Below the pieces are notes generated by a model. That model was not told the origin of the DNA, did not search any database, and worked only from the letters and a program-made list of their open reading frames with translations. Positions 1 through 8,160 of a stretch of DNA of 14,303 nucleotides are shown one piece after another. A program made the position numbers and the translations under genes. Every line of letters begins with the position of its first letter. The first letter of the stretch is position 1. This DNA comes from Saprospiraceae bacterium (GTDB lineage Bacteria; Bacteroidota; Bacteroidia; Chitinophagales; Saprospiraceae), in assembly GCA_029262975.1 (NCBI GenBank), contig JAJCYJ010000063.1, positions 1-14,303 of the forward strand. The letters run 5' to 3'.

Positions 1-949
1 ACGGCAGAAATCTGAGTCCTCTGACATCTTCAATAAATTTATTAGGTCTGAATATGCTCTTGAGGAATATTCTAAAGTCAATAGGATTTATTTCTACGTG
101 AACAATTTTGGCTATTGTGGCTGCAATTCGTCTGTCTAAAAAAGGCAAAGGAGATAACTGACGAGGAACACAACCCTCTGAAGCATCCTTTATTTTTGAT
201 TTATCAGCGCTCTTTAGTTTGCGGTAACCATGTATATTATATCTATAAAGCAAGTACTTGCTAACGATATGGTCTTTCCAGTTTCTGGTGACCATACTAC
301 TTATGTGCTGTCTATAATAAAAACTGATTTCCTGAAGAGGTATACCATATCTGCCGATGGCCATTAACCTGATGAGAAAATCCCAATCTTCAAAGGTTTT
401 TAAACCGTCTTCTGCTTGTATAACTCTCTGACCTTTTATTTTGATCCAATCAGAGCGTCTGAAAATACATGCATGAACACAGTGATTATTCAGAAAGAAC
501 TCCTTTGCATCAAAATCGATAGGGAATATTCTATCAGAATAATTTCCAAATTTTTCATATGCAGGATATATCCAACCTGCATTGGGGTTAGCTTCAAGTA
601 TGAGACAGCCGCGTTTTAAATATTGCTCGTCTATAAAATCATCACTATCAAGACAAAGTATAAACCTGCCTTTTGCTGCAGCAACTCCTGTATTCCTGGC
701 AGCAGCCAACCATTTATTTTCGGTATGACTAATAACCCGTAAAGCACATTCTTTATAATTATTTTGAGATTGGATTTCACTAAGCAATTCTATAGTCTCA
801 GGATCAGATGAACAATCATCCACGACTATTATTTCATACTGATCTTTATTAAGAGATTGAGCGGTGATACTATCCAAGCATTGCTTGAGGTATCCCCCAC
901 TATTATAGACAGGGACGATGACAGAACACAATATGCGCTCATTTATCAT
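1..949 (-). CDS. Family 2 glycosyltransferase, 3' end outside window
   Basis: Probably transfers a sugar from a nucleotide-sugar donor to a growing surface glycan at the cytoplasmic face of the inner membrane. The frame is open from an ATG at 949-947 to the window edge, about 316 codons, so the C-terminus is missing. The N-terminus is a GT-A fold of family 2: SVIVPVYN (residues 9-16) is the first beta strand, VVDDCSSD (42-49) binds nucleotide, and AAARNTGVAAAKGRF leads to the metal-binding DSDD (101-104). A later EDW in TFEDWDFLIRL fits the usual acceptor/catalytic ED motif. The start codon overlaps the stop of the upstream ABC ATPase as ATGA, so the two are probably translationally coupled. 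The sugar donor and acceptor cannot be read from sequence. Family call is firm, substrate unknown. Confidence 0.9.
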   Translation of the reverse strand, partial: MINERILCSVIVPVYNSGGYLKQCLDSITAQSLNKDQYEIIVVDDCSSDPETIELLSEIQSQNNYKECALRVISHTENKWLAAARNTGVAAAKGRFILCLDSDDFIDEQYLKRGCLILEANPNAGWIYPAYEKFGNYSDRIFPIDFDAKEFFLNNHCVHACIFRRSDWIKIKGQRVIQAEDGLKTFEDWDFLIRLMAIGRYGIPLQEISFYYRQHISSMVTRNWKDHIVSKYLLYRYNIHGYRKLKSADKSKIKDASEGCVPRQLSPLPFLDRRIAATIAKIVHVEINPIDFRIFLKSIFRPNKFIEDVRGLRFLP

Positions 950-1731
950 GAAGAACTTTTTTCCTTATATATTTCATCATATGCTTCAATCACCTCATTT
1001 GGAGGGCCTACTATAATTTGTTTGCCACCATGCAGTAGTAAGACACGATCACAATGCTTTTTAATCAAATGCATATTGTGATTTACATGTACAATAGTCC
1101 GGCCTTTAATAAAACTTTCTTCAAATATAGCCTCAGATTTTTCTCTAAATGACTTGTCACCGACGCCACCGAAGAACTCATCCATAAGGAAGATATCAGC
1201 TTCTGCATGCACGGCAATAGCAAAAGTCAATCTGCTTCGCATACCTGATGAATAAAACTTAACAGGTGTATCAACAAATTTCTCTAACTCAGCAAAAGAA
1301 ATGATTTCATCAAAGCGCTCACCAATTTCTTTAAATGTAAGACCTAAGATAGAGGCGTTAACATAAATGTTTTCTCTGGCAGATAATCCAGGATCAAAAC
1401 CCATCCCTAGAGCCAGCCTTATTATTTTACCCTCAGTTTCAACGATTCCTCCTTTATTGGGTATGATTGATCCCATTATGATGTTAAGTAATGTCGATTT
1501 GCCACTTCCATTATGTCCTATTATACCAAAGAACTCTCCTTTTTTGATTTCGAGGTTAATATCTACCAGAGCATCATATGTAATAAGTTGATTAGAGTTG
1601 AACAGATTCATTACTTTATCCCGGACAGAATCATTTGCTTGTTCTCTTACTCTAAAGCTTTTACTGATATTTTTAAGCTTAATCACAGTAGGCCGGTCCC
1701 TATAATTGGAATTATTGTTTTTCAATGGCAT
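946..1731 (-). CDS. Polysaccharide-export ABC transporter ATPase (Wzt/TagH/KpsT type)
   Basis: Powers export of an undecaprenyl-linked or lipid-linked polysaccharide through the permease encoded just upstream. From the ATG at 1731 it has 261 residues: Walker A GHNGSGKST (72-80), signature YSSGM (160-164), Walker B IFLMDE (180-185) followed by a VGD D-loop as is usual in this family, and switch His at about 218 in VNHNM. The segment LGMGFDPGLSARENI matches the family's typical LGAGFxPELTGREN stretch. It stops soon after the nucleotide-binding domain, so the C-terminal carbohydrate-binding domain of long Wzt proteins is absent. A GTG two codons upstream (1737) is an alternative start; ATG is preferred. 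It overlaps the permease gene by 20 bases and the glycosyltransferase gene by 4, indicating one operon. Confidence 0.93.
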   Translation of the reverse strand: MPLKNNNSNYRDRPTVIKLKNISKSFRVREQANDSVRDKVMNLFNSNQLITYDALVDINLEIKKGEFFGIIGHNGSGKSTLLNIIMGSIIPNKGGIVETEGKIIRLALGMGFDPGLSARENIYVNASILGLTFKEIGERFDEIISFAELEKFVDTPVKFYSSGMRSRLTFAIAVHAEADIFLMDEFFGGVGDKSFREKSEAIFEESFIKGRTIVHVNHNMHLIKKHCDRVLLLHGGKQIIVGPPNEVIEAYDEIYKEKSSS

Positions 1732-2509
1732 ATACACCGTATTTTTTAAGAGAAATTAACCCAAGGAAGATCAGAACCAATCCAAATATAAAGTCATACC
1801 CAAGTAAAGTCAGATCAGGAGTGCGATTGTACATGAGGGCATCACGGGCATTTACAATTATTCCTGCCATTGGATTAACCCATTTCATCCATGGAGCGAC
1901 CTCGAATAATCTAACTGAGTCATGAAAAATAGGAGTTGCCCAAAAACCTGCTAATAATACAATTGTCCAAACCATGTCAATATCTTTTACAAAGACTTTT
2001 AATGACGATAGGATGAGGCAACTGCCTAATAATAACAATGTGAGATTTAACACAATTAAAGGCAACCAAAGAATATACCAGGATGTAAATAAACCGGAAA
2101 TATTGGAGAAAAGGATAAATGCAACCAGGTTAAAAGCGAATCCGAACATAATACTTAATACCGAAGACAAGTAAAGATCAATCTTATTCAATTGAATGTT
2201 TTCGATCAGATATTTCTTAGAACGCAAAAGAGCAAAACTCTTATTGGTTCCTTCTGTAAAACCCATCCAAAACAAGAACCCTACGAAAATATAAAAAGCA
2301 AAATTTTCTATATCGCTTGGAAAGATAACTGTGAAAACGATATAATAAATAGCTATTTTCATTATTGGGTTTAATAATGCCCAGAATAAACCAAGATAGC
2401 TATTGTAATATCGTTTCTTAAAGTCAATTTTTGCCAACTTCCAAATGCGCTCCACACGATTGTTAGTTGGGATATAAGGAATAATTTTAGATAGAAAAGA
2501 CTTATTCAT
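1712..2509 (-). CDS. Polysaccharide-export ABC-2 permease (Wzm/TagG type)
   Basis: Forms the membrane channel that moves a finished O-antigen-like polysaccharide across the inner membrane, working with the ATPase downstream. The 265-residue protein is of normal length for the family. An amphipathic N-terminal segment (RIWKLAKIDFKKRYYNSYLG, about 21-40) leads to LFWALLNPIM (41-50), the hallmark of ABC-2 polysaccharide exporters, then about six hydrophobic segments near 51-64, 70-85, 112-135, 145-170, 178-195 and 236-254. PWMKWVNPMAGIIVNARDALM (206-226) matches the conserved NPhhxhhxxxR region. The start is an ATG at 2509-2507. A TAnnTTTG box sits only four bases upstream of it, so the mRNA may be leaderless or nearly so. 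The ATPase gene overlaps its 3' end. Confidence 0.93.
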   Translation of the reverse strand: MNKSFLSKIIPYIPTNNRVERIWKLAKIDFKKRYYNSYLGLFWALLNPIMKIAIYYIVFTVIFPSDIENFAFYIFVGFLFWMGFTEGTNKSFALLRSKKYLIENIQLNKIDLYLSSVLSIMFGFAFNLVAFILFSNISGLFTSWYILWLPLIVLNLTLLLLGSCLILSSLKVFVKDIDMVWTIVLLAGFWATPIFHDSVRLFEVAPWMKWVNPMAGIIVNARDALMYNRTPDLTLLGYDFIFGLVLIFLGLISLKKYGVYAIEKQ

Positions 2510-2750
2510 GATACAAAGATAGGTATGCTAATTTTCATTTAGGACTAAGTTGGAAGCTAAAGTTGAGATCGAAAAGCGATGCCTTTGGCAGGATTTTATC
2601 TTTTTTGCTAAAAGCTATGTACAACCAAGAAAAGATCACGCCAAACTTTAGTAAGTTTCAACGGACTACGGTTGCAATTCAACTCGGGTTCGTATAAATT
2701 GACGTATACGACGCCATTGGAAAATGATTGAAGACATAAAATGGTCTAGC
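2510..2750. other. Intergenic stretch between ligase and permease genes
   Basis: About 240 bases with no convincing open frame on either strand. It holds the permease promoter candidate at its left end and an inverted repeat CGTATA/TATACG (2691-2696 and 2705-2710, 8-base loop) about 40 bases past the ligase stop. The second arm lies in the palindrome CGTATACG. No T-run follows the hairpin on the minus strand, so it is a poor intrinsic terminator; it could be an operator or chance. Confidence 0.35.
2514..2521 (-). promoter_or_regulatory. Candidate Bacteroidota -7 box for the permease-ATPase-glycosyltransferase operon
   Basis: Read on the minus strand the sequence is TATCTTTG, a perfect match to TAnnTTTG. 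It ends four bases before the permease ATG. No clear TTTG -33 element is seen at the usual 19-21 base spacing, so this rests on the -7 motif alone. If used, transcription would begin at or next to the start codon. Confidence 0.4.
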
Positions 2751-4625
2751 TTATTTGGTAATTGACAAAAGACTATCAATTTCAGCTTTAAGAATCTGGG
2801 TTTCATAAAGTGCTTTAAGACTCAGACTCTCTTTTGCTTTAAGATTCATTTCTGGGCCTGAAAGATTTGAGAATGATCTATTTTTCATTTTGGTTAATTT
2901 ATTTTCTATTTCGTCCGGAAAAGTTAAAAAGCTCATTGCATCCTCGAGTTGATTTTTATCTAAAGCCATTTGAGCAAGAAGTACTCTGGTAGGTAAATGA
3001 TTTGGATGAATCTTTAATGTGCGCCGTGCAAAAGTCAAGGCCTTATCGGGATTATTTAAGCGCGTATACAAATTATTAGCATATTCGTAAAGGATGTTTA
3101 CATCGTAGGGTCTAAATGAAATGGACTCTTCATAGTATCTTTCTGTTCTTGAATGATTAGGTGTTCCACGAGAATGATATCCAATCATTTGGGGTATGCT
3201 ATAGAAGTTAAAATCAGTCTTGAGTAATGGGGTATATAATCTTACCATTCGATCAATATACAATTCGGAATCACTTCTTATTCCTTTATATTCTTCGATT
3301 TTATGTTCTGAAAATAATTCGAAACAGAAAAAGGAAAGACAGCTTAATAACGTCAATAGCACAGGAGTTATGGTGTATTTCGAAGGCAATTGGACAATAT
3401 GGTTTTTGGATGTTTCAGAGATTAAAATGGCCAAAGAGAATACAGCTAATAAAAATAGTGGGCTAAATGAGCCACTCTTTAAAAATGCACTTGAATAGAA
3501 AAAACTACTAATGAGAAAGGTAATAATACTTCCACAACACGCATGGGCAACCTTAGTATAGGTTTGATGATTTCGGAGGACATGGATTACAGGCCAAAGA
3601 AAGATAAATAAAAAAAGGAAAAGTCCCGGAAAGCCTAATTCTCCCAATAATTCGGTATAAATATTATGATTACTTAACGTCCTAAAACTAAAAATTTCCG
3701 ATGCGTATGAAAAATCTGCAAAACCATTGGCATAAGCCTCTAATCGCCAGTTCCCCAATCCTACGCCACTAAAAGGGTTTTCAAGAAAAAGCCAAATTGA
3801 GTTACGCACCATGTATAAACGATCAAATTCATTGGCATCAAAGAATTCAACATATATTCTGGATGAAGTAATAAATTCTTTGACGGATGGGATGAACGCT
3901 AGCAAAAAGGCTATAACTACTAACAATGATGAGGTCATCAATACCTTTTTCATTGGAAATTGGTCAGATTGCATGGAGAAGTAGAACATGAGTATGGCGA
4001 TTAAAGCCAATATGCCTCCACGACAATTTGTATTTAGCAGAATAAAAAAAAGTACAATCCCTGTTATAAGCTTCAACGCCTTAAAGAATTTCTGATCTCC
4101 AAGTGTAAAGAGTAGAAAGGGAAATAGACTTAAGACAGAAGCAGAAACTTTATTTCTATGTGCTCCCAAAAGCGAAGAGTTTAATGGAATTTTGTTTATA
4201 ATTATGAAAAACGTTGTAAACAAAAGGACAATAAAGAGAATACAGAAGATTCTAGAAATGAATTGCAAAGTTGCGGGAGATAAATCGGCATTTTTAACTG
4301 CCAACATATAAATATACAGACAGGAATAACCTAGAGCAAGATAGAGCACCTTAGAAGGGTCCGTCGCCCAGAAGAATGAAAGAAACATCCAAACTAAAAG
4401 GGCTAAAAAACCCAATTCCCGAGAAGATAGTTTGAGCGGGAATGAAGCTTGTCGGTTTCCTAAAATATAAGCAATCAAGAGAGCAGGCAGGCTAATAAAG
4501 ACGATAGGATTTAAGTCTTTGGCCAGACCAAAAGTCAATACGGAACCAAAAAATAGAACTGGGATAAAAAGGAAAATTAAAGCTGATATGTCAACACCAT
4601 TAATCCAATTTTTAGAGATTTCCAA
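2751..4625 (-). CDS. O-antigen ligase/polymerase (Wzy_C, WaaL-like) with C-terminal TPR region
   Basis: Polytopic inner-membrane protein likely to join a lipid-linked glycan to its acceptor (WaaL) or to polymerise repeat units (Wzy), acting on the periplasmic face. Of 624 residues, about 1-440 are hydrophobic with roughly a dozen membrane segments. NCRGGILALI (200-209) corresponds to the conserved SRG motif. NPFSGVGLGNW (283-293) and SNHNIYTELLGELGFPGL (318-335), with its conserved His (H320), are the Wzy_C signature. After the last membrane segment near 420-438 a soluble tail has TPR-like helices (about 495-565: YEYANNLYTRLNNPDKALTFARR and following). The start is TTG at 4625: there is no in-frame ATG or GTG before an upstream stop, and the next Met (80) would lose the first membrane segments. 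With an ABC-type exporter next door a ligase role is more likely than polymerase; this is inference. Confidence 0.88.
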   Translation of the reverse strand: MEISKNWINGVDISALIFLFIPVLFFGSVLTFGLAKDLNPIVFISLPALLIAYILGNRQASFPLKLSSRELGFLALLVWMFLSFFWATDPSKVLYLALGYSCLYIYMLAVKNADLSPATLQFISRIFCILFIVLLFTTFFIIINKIPLNSSLLGAHRNKVSASVLSLFPFLLFTLGDQKFFKALKLITGIVLFFILLNTNCRGGILALIAILMFYFSMQSDQFPMKKVLMTSSLLVVIAFLLAFIPSVKEFITSSRIYVEFFDANEFDRLYMVRNSIWLFLENPFSGVGLGNWRLEAYANGFADFSYASEIFSFRTLSNHNIYTELLGELGFPGLFLFLFIFLWPVIHVLRNHQTYTKVAHACCGSIITFLISSFFYSSAFLKSGSFSPLFLLAVFSLAILISETSKNHIVQLPSKYTITPVLLTLLSCLSFFCFELFSEHKIEEYKGIRSDSELYIDRMVRLYTPLLKTDFNFYSIPQMIGYHSRGTPNHSRTERYYEESISFRPYDVNILYEYANNLYTRLNNPDKALTFARRTLKIHPNHLPTRVLLAQMALDKNQLEDAMSFLTFPDEIENKLTKMKNRSFSNLSGPEMNLKAKESLSLKALYETQILKAEIDSLLSITK

Positions 4626-4781
4626 TCTATAATATGTTTTGAATTTTGTTTTTAATAAAGTTGATTACTTCATAAAATCCATAAACTTAAAGATAATATT
4701 TTGGCCTGCAATTGGTTTCTTTGTGACCGATGACACGAAAGGTACTTTATTTGTAATTTTGGGCCACGAAAAAGAACCATA
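4626..4781. promoter_or_regulatory. Divergent intergenic region between ligase and rmlA
   Basis: About 156 AT-rich bases separate two divergent genes that both begin with TTG. On the plus strand TAATTTTG at 4754-4761 fits TAnnTTTG and lies 20 bases before the rmlA start. A TTTG at 4720-4723 is 30 bases upstream of it, too far for a normal -33 element. No TAnnTTTG box was found for the ligase on the minus strand. Confidence 0.5.
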
Positions 4782-5645
4782 TTGAAAGGAATAATACTTG
4801 CCGGAGGCTCTGGCACCCGACTTTATCCAATTACTAAGGCTATATCAAAACAGTTAATGCCCATCTATGATAAGCCGATGATCTATTATCCGTTGTCCAT
4901 ACTGATGTTGTCCGGGATAAAAGAAATTCTTATTATCACTACGCCGGAAGATAAGACTTCATTCCAAAGATTGCTTGGAGATGGAGAAGAATTGGGATGC
5001 TCTTTTTCATATGAAGAACAAGCGGTTCCAAACGGCCTGGCACAGGCTTTCGTAATAGGCGCAGATTTTATAGGGACTGATTCTGTGGCATTAATACTTG
5101 GGGATAATATATTTTATGGCTCCGGGCTTAGTACATTGTTGCAAAATAGTGCCAGGCTGTCTGAGGGAGCTCAGGTGTTCGCATATCCAGTGCATGATTC
5201 TGAAAGATATGGAGTTGTAGAATTTGATCATTCTTTGAAGGCTATATCTCTTGAAGAAAAACCTATTAAGCCGAAATCAAATTTTGCAGTACCAGGCTTA
5301 TATTTTTATGATAACAAGGTTGTGGAATACGCTAAAAACCTACGTCCATCTTCCCGTGGAGAATATGAGATTACTGATTTAAACAAAGTATATCTCTCAA
5401 AGGGAGAATTATCTGTTAGTATACTGCAACGAGGAACGGTATGGTTGGATACAGGGACATTTGATTCGTTATCAGATGCCTCAGAGTATGTACGTGTTAT
5501 TGAAAAAAGACAAGATTACAAGATTGGGTGTATAGAAGAAGTTGCTTATCGAATGGGTTTTATTAATAAAGTACAATTGTTAAATCTGGCGGAACCTCTT
5601 AAAAAGAGCGGATATGGTGCATATTTAAACCGTCTAATCAACTAA
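4782..5645 (+). CDS. rmlA: Glucose-1-phosphate thymidylyltransferase RmlA
   Basis: Converts glucose-1-phosphate and dTTP to dTDP-glucose, the first step of dTDP-deoxysugar synthesis, in the cytoplasm. The 287 residues are a full-length short-type RmlA. Visible motifs are GGSGTRL (8-14, nucleotide-binding loop), ISKQLMPIYDKPMIYYPLS (21-39), LGDN (106-109, metal-binding Asp), EEKP (158-161), GEYEITD (193-199) and WLDTGT (221-226). The start is TTG at 4782: the family begins exactly at M-K-G-I-I-L-A-G-G, and no ATG lies upstream in frame. A TAATTTTG promoter box is 20 bases upstream. rmlB follows after 15 bases in the same operon. The product and step are firm. The final sugar depends on genes outside the window. 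Confidence 0.96.
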   Translation: MKGIILAGGSGTRLYPITKAISKQLMPIYDKPMIYYPLSILMLSGIKEILIITTPEDKTSFQRLLGDGEELGCSFSYEEQAVPNGLAQAFVIGADFIGTDSVALILGDNIFYGSGLSTLLQNSARLSEGAQVFAYPVHDSERYGVVEFDHSLKAISLEEKPIKPKSNFAVPGLYFYDNKVVEYAKNLRPSSRGEYEITDLNKVYLSKGELSVSILQRGTVWLDTGTFDSLSDASEYVRVIEKRQDYKIGCIEEVAYRMGFINKVQLLNLAEPLKKSGYGAYLNRLIN

Positions 5646-5660
5646 TCTATGGACTAAAGG

Positions 5661-6719
5661 ATGAAAATAGTAGTTACAGGAGGAGCAGGATTCATAGGAT
5701 CTCATCTAATAAGACGTTTAGCAAATGAATATCCGGATTACCAAGTCATCAATCTTGATAAATTGACCTACGCGGGTAATCTGGCAAATTTAAAAGACGT
5801 CGACCAGTTACCTAATTATCAATTCGTCCGTCTTGATATTGTTAACCTGAAAGAAATAAGTCATTTTTTTGAAATAGAACAGCCAGACGCTGTAATTCAT
5901 CTTGCGGCAGAGTCACATGTCGATAGATCTATTGAAGATCCATTAGCCTTTATAAATACAAATCTTGTCGGTACTGCTAACTTGCTCTTGAGCGCGAAGA
6001 ACACGTGGAAAAGCAAAATGGAAGGCAAATTATTCTTCCATATTTCAACCGATGAAGTATTTGGATCACTCGAATTAGGAAAGAACACTTTTTTTACTGA
6101 AAATACTTCTTACGATCCCAAAAGCCCATATTCTGCTTCTAAAGCAGGATCGGATCACCTGGTCAGAGCCTTTCATCACACATACGGATTACCTATCGTA
6201 ATCTCCAATTGTTCTAACAACTACGGACCGTACCAGTTTCCAGAAAAGTTGATTCCGCTTTTTATTAATAATATACTCCATCAAAAGTCTTTACCTGTCT
6301 ATGGTGCTGGCATAAATGTGAGAGATTGGTTGTATGTGGAGGATCATGCAAGTGCTATAGATACAATATTTCACAAAGGAAATAGAGGAACTACATACGC
6401 TATCGGCGGCAACAATGAATGGAAGAATATAGACCTTATAAGACTACTTTGCCAGCTAATGGATGATAAACTCGGCAGAGAAAAGGGTAGCAGCGAAGAA
6501 TTGATCAGCTTTGTAACTGATCGCGCAGGACATGATTTAAGATATGCTATTGATTCAGGAAAGATAATGACCGAATTAAACTGGAAGCCGTCATTGGATT
6601 TTGAAGAAGGGTTAAGCAAGACAATTGATTGGTATCTTGATAATAAAGAATGGTTAGAAGAGGTCACATCCGGAGCTTATATGGAATATTATAATAAATA
6701 TTATAAGGATAGAGGATAA
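5661..6719 (+). CDS. rmlB: dTDP-glucose 4,6-dehydratase RmlB
   Basis: Converts dTDP-glucose to dTDP-4-keto-6-deoxyglucose using tightly bound NAD, the second step after RmlA. It is an extended short-chain dehydrogenase of 352 residues, normal length. GGAGFIG (7-13) binds NAD. AAESHVDRSI (82-91) is the family signature. STDEVFG (129-135) carries the Thr-Asp-Glu catalytic trio, and YSASK (157-161) carries the Tyr and Lys of the active site. NNYGPYQFPEKLIP follows as in RmlB. It starts at ATG 5661, just after AAAGG, 15 bases downstream of rmlA. Nothing like rmlC or rmlD follows, so the intermediate may go to rhamnose through genes elsewhere or to another 6-deoxyhexose. RmlB rather than a UDP-sugar epimerase is supported by the TDE trio and the neighbour. 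Confidence 0.96.
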   Translation: MKIVVTGGAGFIGSHLIRRLANEYPDYQVINLDKLTYAGNLANLKDVDQLPNYQFVRLDIVNLKEISHFFEIEQPDAVIHLAAESHVDRSIEDPLAFINTNLVGTANLLLSAKNTWKSKMEGKLFFHISTDEVFGSLELGKNTFFTENTSYDPKSPYSASKAGSDHLVRAFHHTYGLPIVISNCSNNYGPYQFPEKLIPLFINNILHQKSLPVYGAGINVRDWLYVEDHASAIDTIFHKGNRGTTYAIGGNNEWKNIDLIRLLCQLMDDKLGREKGSSEELISFVTDRAGHDLRYAIDSGKIMTELNWKPSLDFEEGLSKTIDWYLDNKEWLEEVTSGAYMEYYNKYYKDRG

Positions 6720-6747
6720 AAACCAAATCATACTATTCATGTCTTTG

Positions 6748-6782
6748 AACCGCTATGGCGGTTATCACTGTCTCACAGTTTT
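6748..6782 (+). terminator. Weak tandem hairpins after rmlB
   Basis: A perfect hairpin AACCGC-TATG-GCGGTT (6748-6763) lies 28 bases past the rmlB stop. A small one, ACTGT-CTC-ACAGT (6767-6779), follows and leads into TTT. The U-tract is short, so termination may be leaky or the first hairpin may instead shield or regulate the next transcript. Confidence 0.4.
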
Positions 6783-6785
6783 ATG

Positions 6786-6793
6786 TACATTTG
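6786..6793 (+). promoter_or_regulatory. Candidate -7 box for the inositol phosphate synthase gene
   Basis: TACATTTG matches TAnnTTTG and lies 61 bases before the ATG at 6855, giving a leader of roughly 55 bases. No clear TTTG sits 19-21 bases upstream. Its position right after the hairpins supports a separate transcript for the gene. Confidence 0.45.
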
Positions 6794-6854
6794 CCGCACA
6801 AAAATTAAATCCGAGTTTTAACCTTGAATTACGGATAAATAAAAAATTAAGTTC

Positions 6855-8150
6855 ATGAATTTAGAGAAACCGTCTGGTAAATTAGGAATTCTTATCCCTG
6901 GACTGGGGGCAGTAGGGACAACTTTTATTGCCGGAGTTTATGCGATTAATAAGGGTATATCTAAACCAATTGGGTCTCTTACTCAAATGGGACGTATCCG
7001 ACTCGGCAAAAGAACCCAGTTGAACAAGCCATTTATCAAGGATGTAGTTGGTATTCAACCTCTTAAGGATATAGCATTTGGTGGTTGGGATGTGTTTGAT
7101 GATAATGTCTATGAATCTGCTATGCATGCGGAAGTCCTGGATAAAAACTTGTTACATGAATTAAAGCCTGAACTCGAAGCCATTAAACCCATGAAGGCGG
7201 TATTTGACAAAAGCTATGCGAAAAGACTAAATGGGACTCATATAAAGGATGGCAAGAATAAAATGGAACTTGCCGAAGCACTGATGGAGGATATTCGCAA
7301 TTTTAAAGAAAAGCATAATTGCGAACGCCTAGTAATGGTATGGTGTGGTTCTACAGAAATCTATATAGAAGAAGGTGAAGTACATCAGACAATTGAGCGT
7401 CTCGAAGAAGGTCTTCGTCAAAATCATAAGGATATCCCACCGAGTATGATTTATACATATGCCGCAGTGAAGATGGGCATCCCTTATGCAAATGGCGCCC
7501 CTAATCTATCTTGTGATGTTCCTGCTATAGTTGAGTTAGCTAAACAAACAAAAACCCCAATAGTAGGTAAGGATTTTAAAACGGGTCAGACACTCATGAA
7601 AACTATCTTGGCCCCAGGTCTTAAATGCAGAGCACTAGGAATCAATGGTTGGTTTTCTACCAATATTCTTGGCAATAGGGATGGAGAAGTATTAGATGAT
7701 CCTGATAATTTTAAGACAAAAGAAGTTTCGAAATTAGGCGTACTTGAGGATATCCTTGAACCTGAATTGTATCCAGATTTATATAAAGACCTATATCACA
7801 AGGTGAGGATTAACTATTATCCTCCAAGAGGAGACAACAAAGAAGGTTGGGATAATATTGATATTTTCGGTTGGCTCAATTATCCGATGCAAATAAAAAT
7901 TGATTTTCTATGTAAAGATTCTATTCTCGCGGCTCCACTTGTTCTGGATCTCGCATTATTTCTTGATCTTGCCAAGCGGGCTGGGATGAGCGGAATACAG
8001 GAATGGCTATCTTTTTATCTCAAGTCTCCGCAAGCACCGAAAGGTGTTAAGCCTATCCATGATATCTTTAAACAGCAGATAAAACTAGAAAATACGATTA
8101 GATATATAGCCGGTGAAGAGTTGATAACACATCTTGGCCAGGATTATTAG
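6855..8150 (+). CDS. Myo-inositol-1-phosphate synthase (inositol-3-phosphate synthase)
   Basis: Cytoplasmic NAD-dependent enzyme that isomerises glucose-6-phosphate to 1L-myo-inositol 1-phosphate, the only known route to new inositol. Of 431 residues, the N-terminus GLGAVGTT (16-23) is the Rossmann NAD loop. NGAPNLSCDVPAI (213-225) fits the family's NGSPQN-type stretch. KDFKTGQT (239-246) is the hallmark catalytic segment with two lysines. LGNRDG (272-277) and DDPDNFKTKEVSK (281-293) match the conserved LGNxDG and F-K-KE-SK motifs. The start is ATG 6855, six codons before the first beta strand. In Bacteroidota such enzymes feed phosphoinositol-ceramide lipids or inositol-containing glycans. 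The neighbouring glycan genes make a surface role plausible, but no inositol transferase or phosphatase is in the window. Enzyme call is firm. Confidence 0.94.
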   Translation: MNLEKPSGKLGILIPGLGAVGTTFIAGVYAINKGISKPIGSLTQMGRIRLGKRTQLNKPFIKDVVGIQPLKDIAFGGWDVFDDNVYESAMHAEVLDKNLLHELKPELEAIKPMKAVFDKSYAKRLNGTHIKDGKNKMELAEALMEDIRNFKEKHNCERLVMVWCGSTEIYIEEGEVHQTIERLEEGLRQNHKDIPPSMIYTYAAVKMGIPYANGAPNLSCDVPAIVELAKQTKTPIVGKDFKTGQTLMKTILAPGLKCRALGINGWFSTNILGNRDGEVLDDPDNFKTKEVSKLGVLEDILEPELYPDLYKDLYHKVRINYYPPRGDNKEGWDNIDIFGWLNYPMQIKIDFLCKDSILAAPLVLDLALFLDLAKRAGMSGIQEWLSFYLKSPQAPKGVKPIHDIFKQQIKLENTIRYIAGEELITHLGQDY

Positions 8151-8160
8151 AAGAGGTCAC

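Noticed and set aside
6654..8160. 14-bp direct repeat TTAGAAGAGGTCAC at 6654-6667 and 8147-8160, flanking the inositol phosphate synthase gene
   Set aside because: One 14-bp match is about what chance gives in a window of this size and AT content; one copy is inside rmlB coding sequence and no integrase or mobility gene is present.
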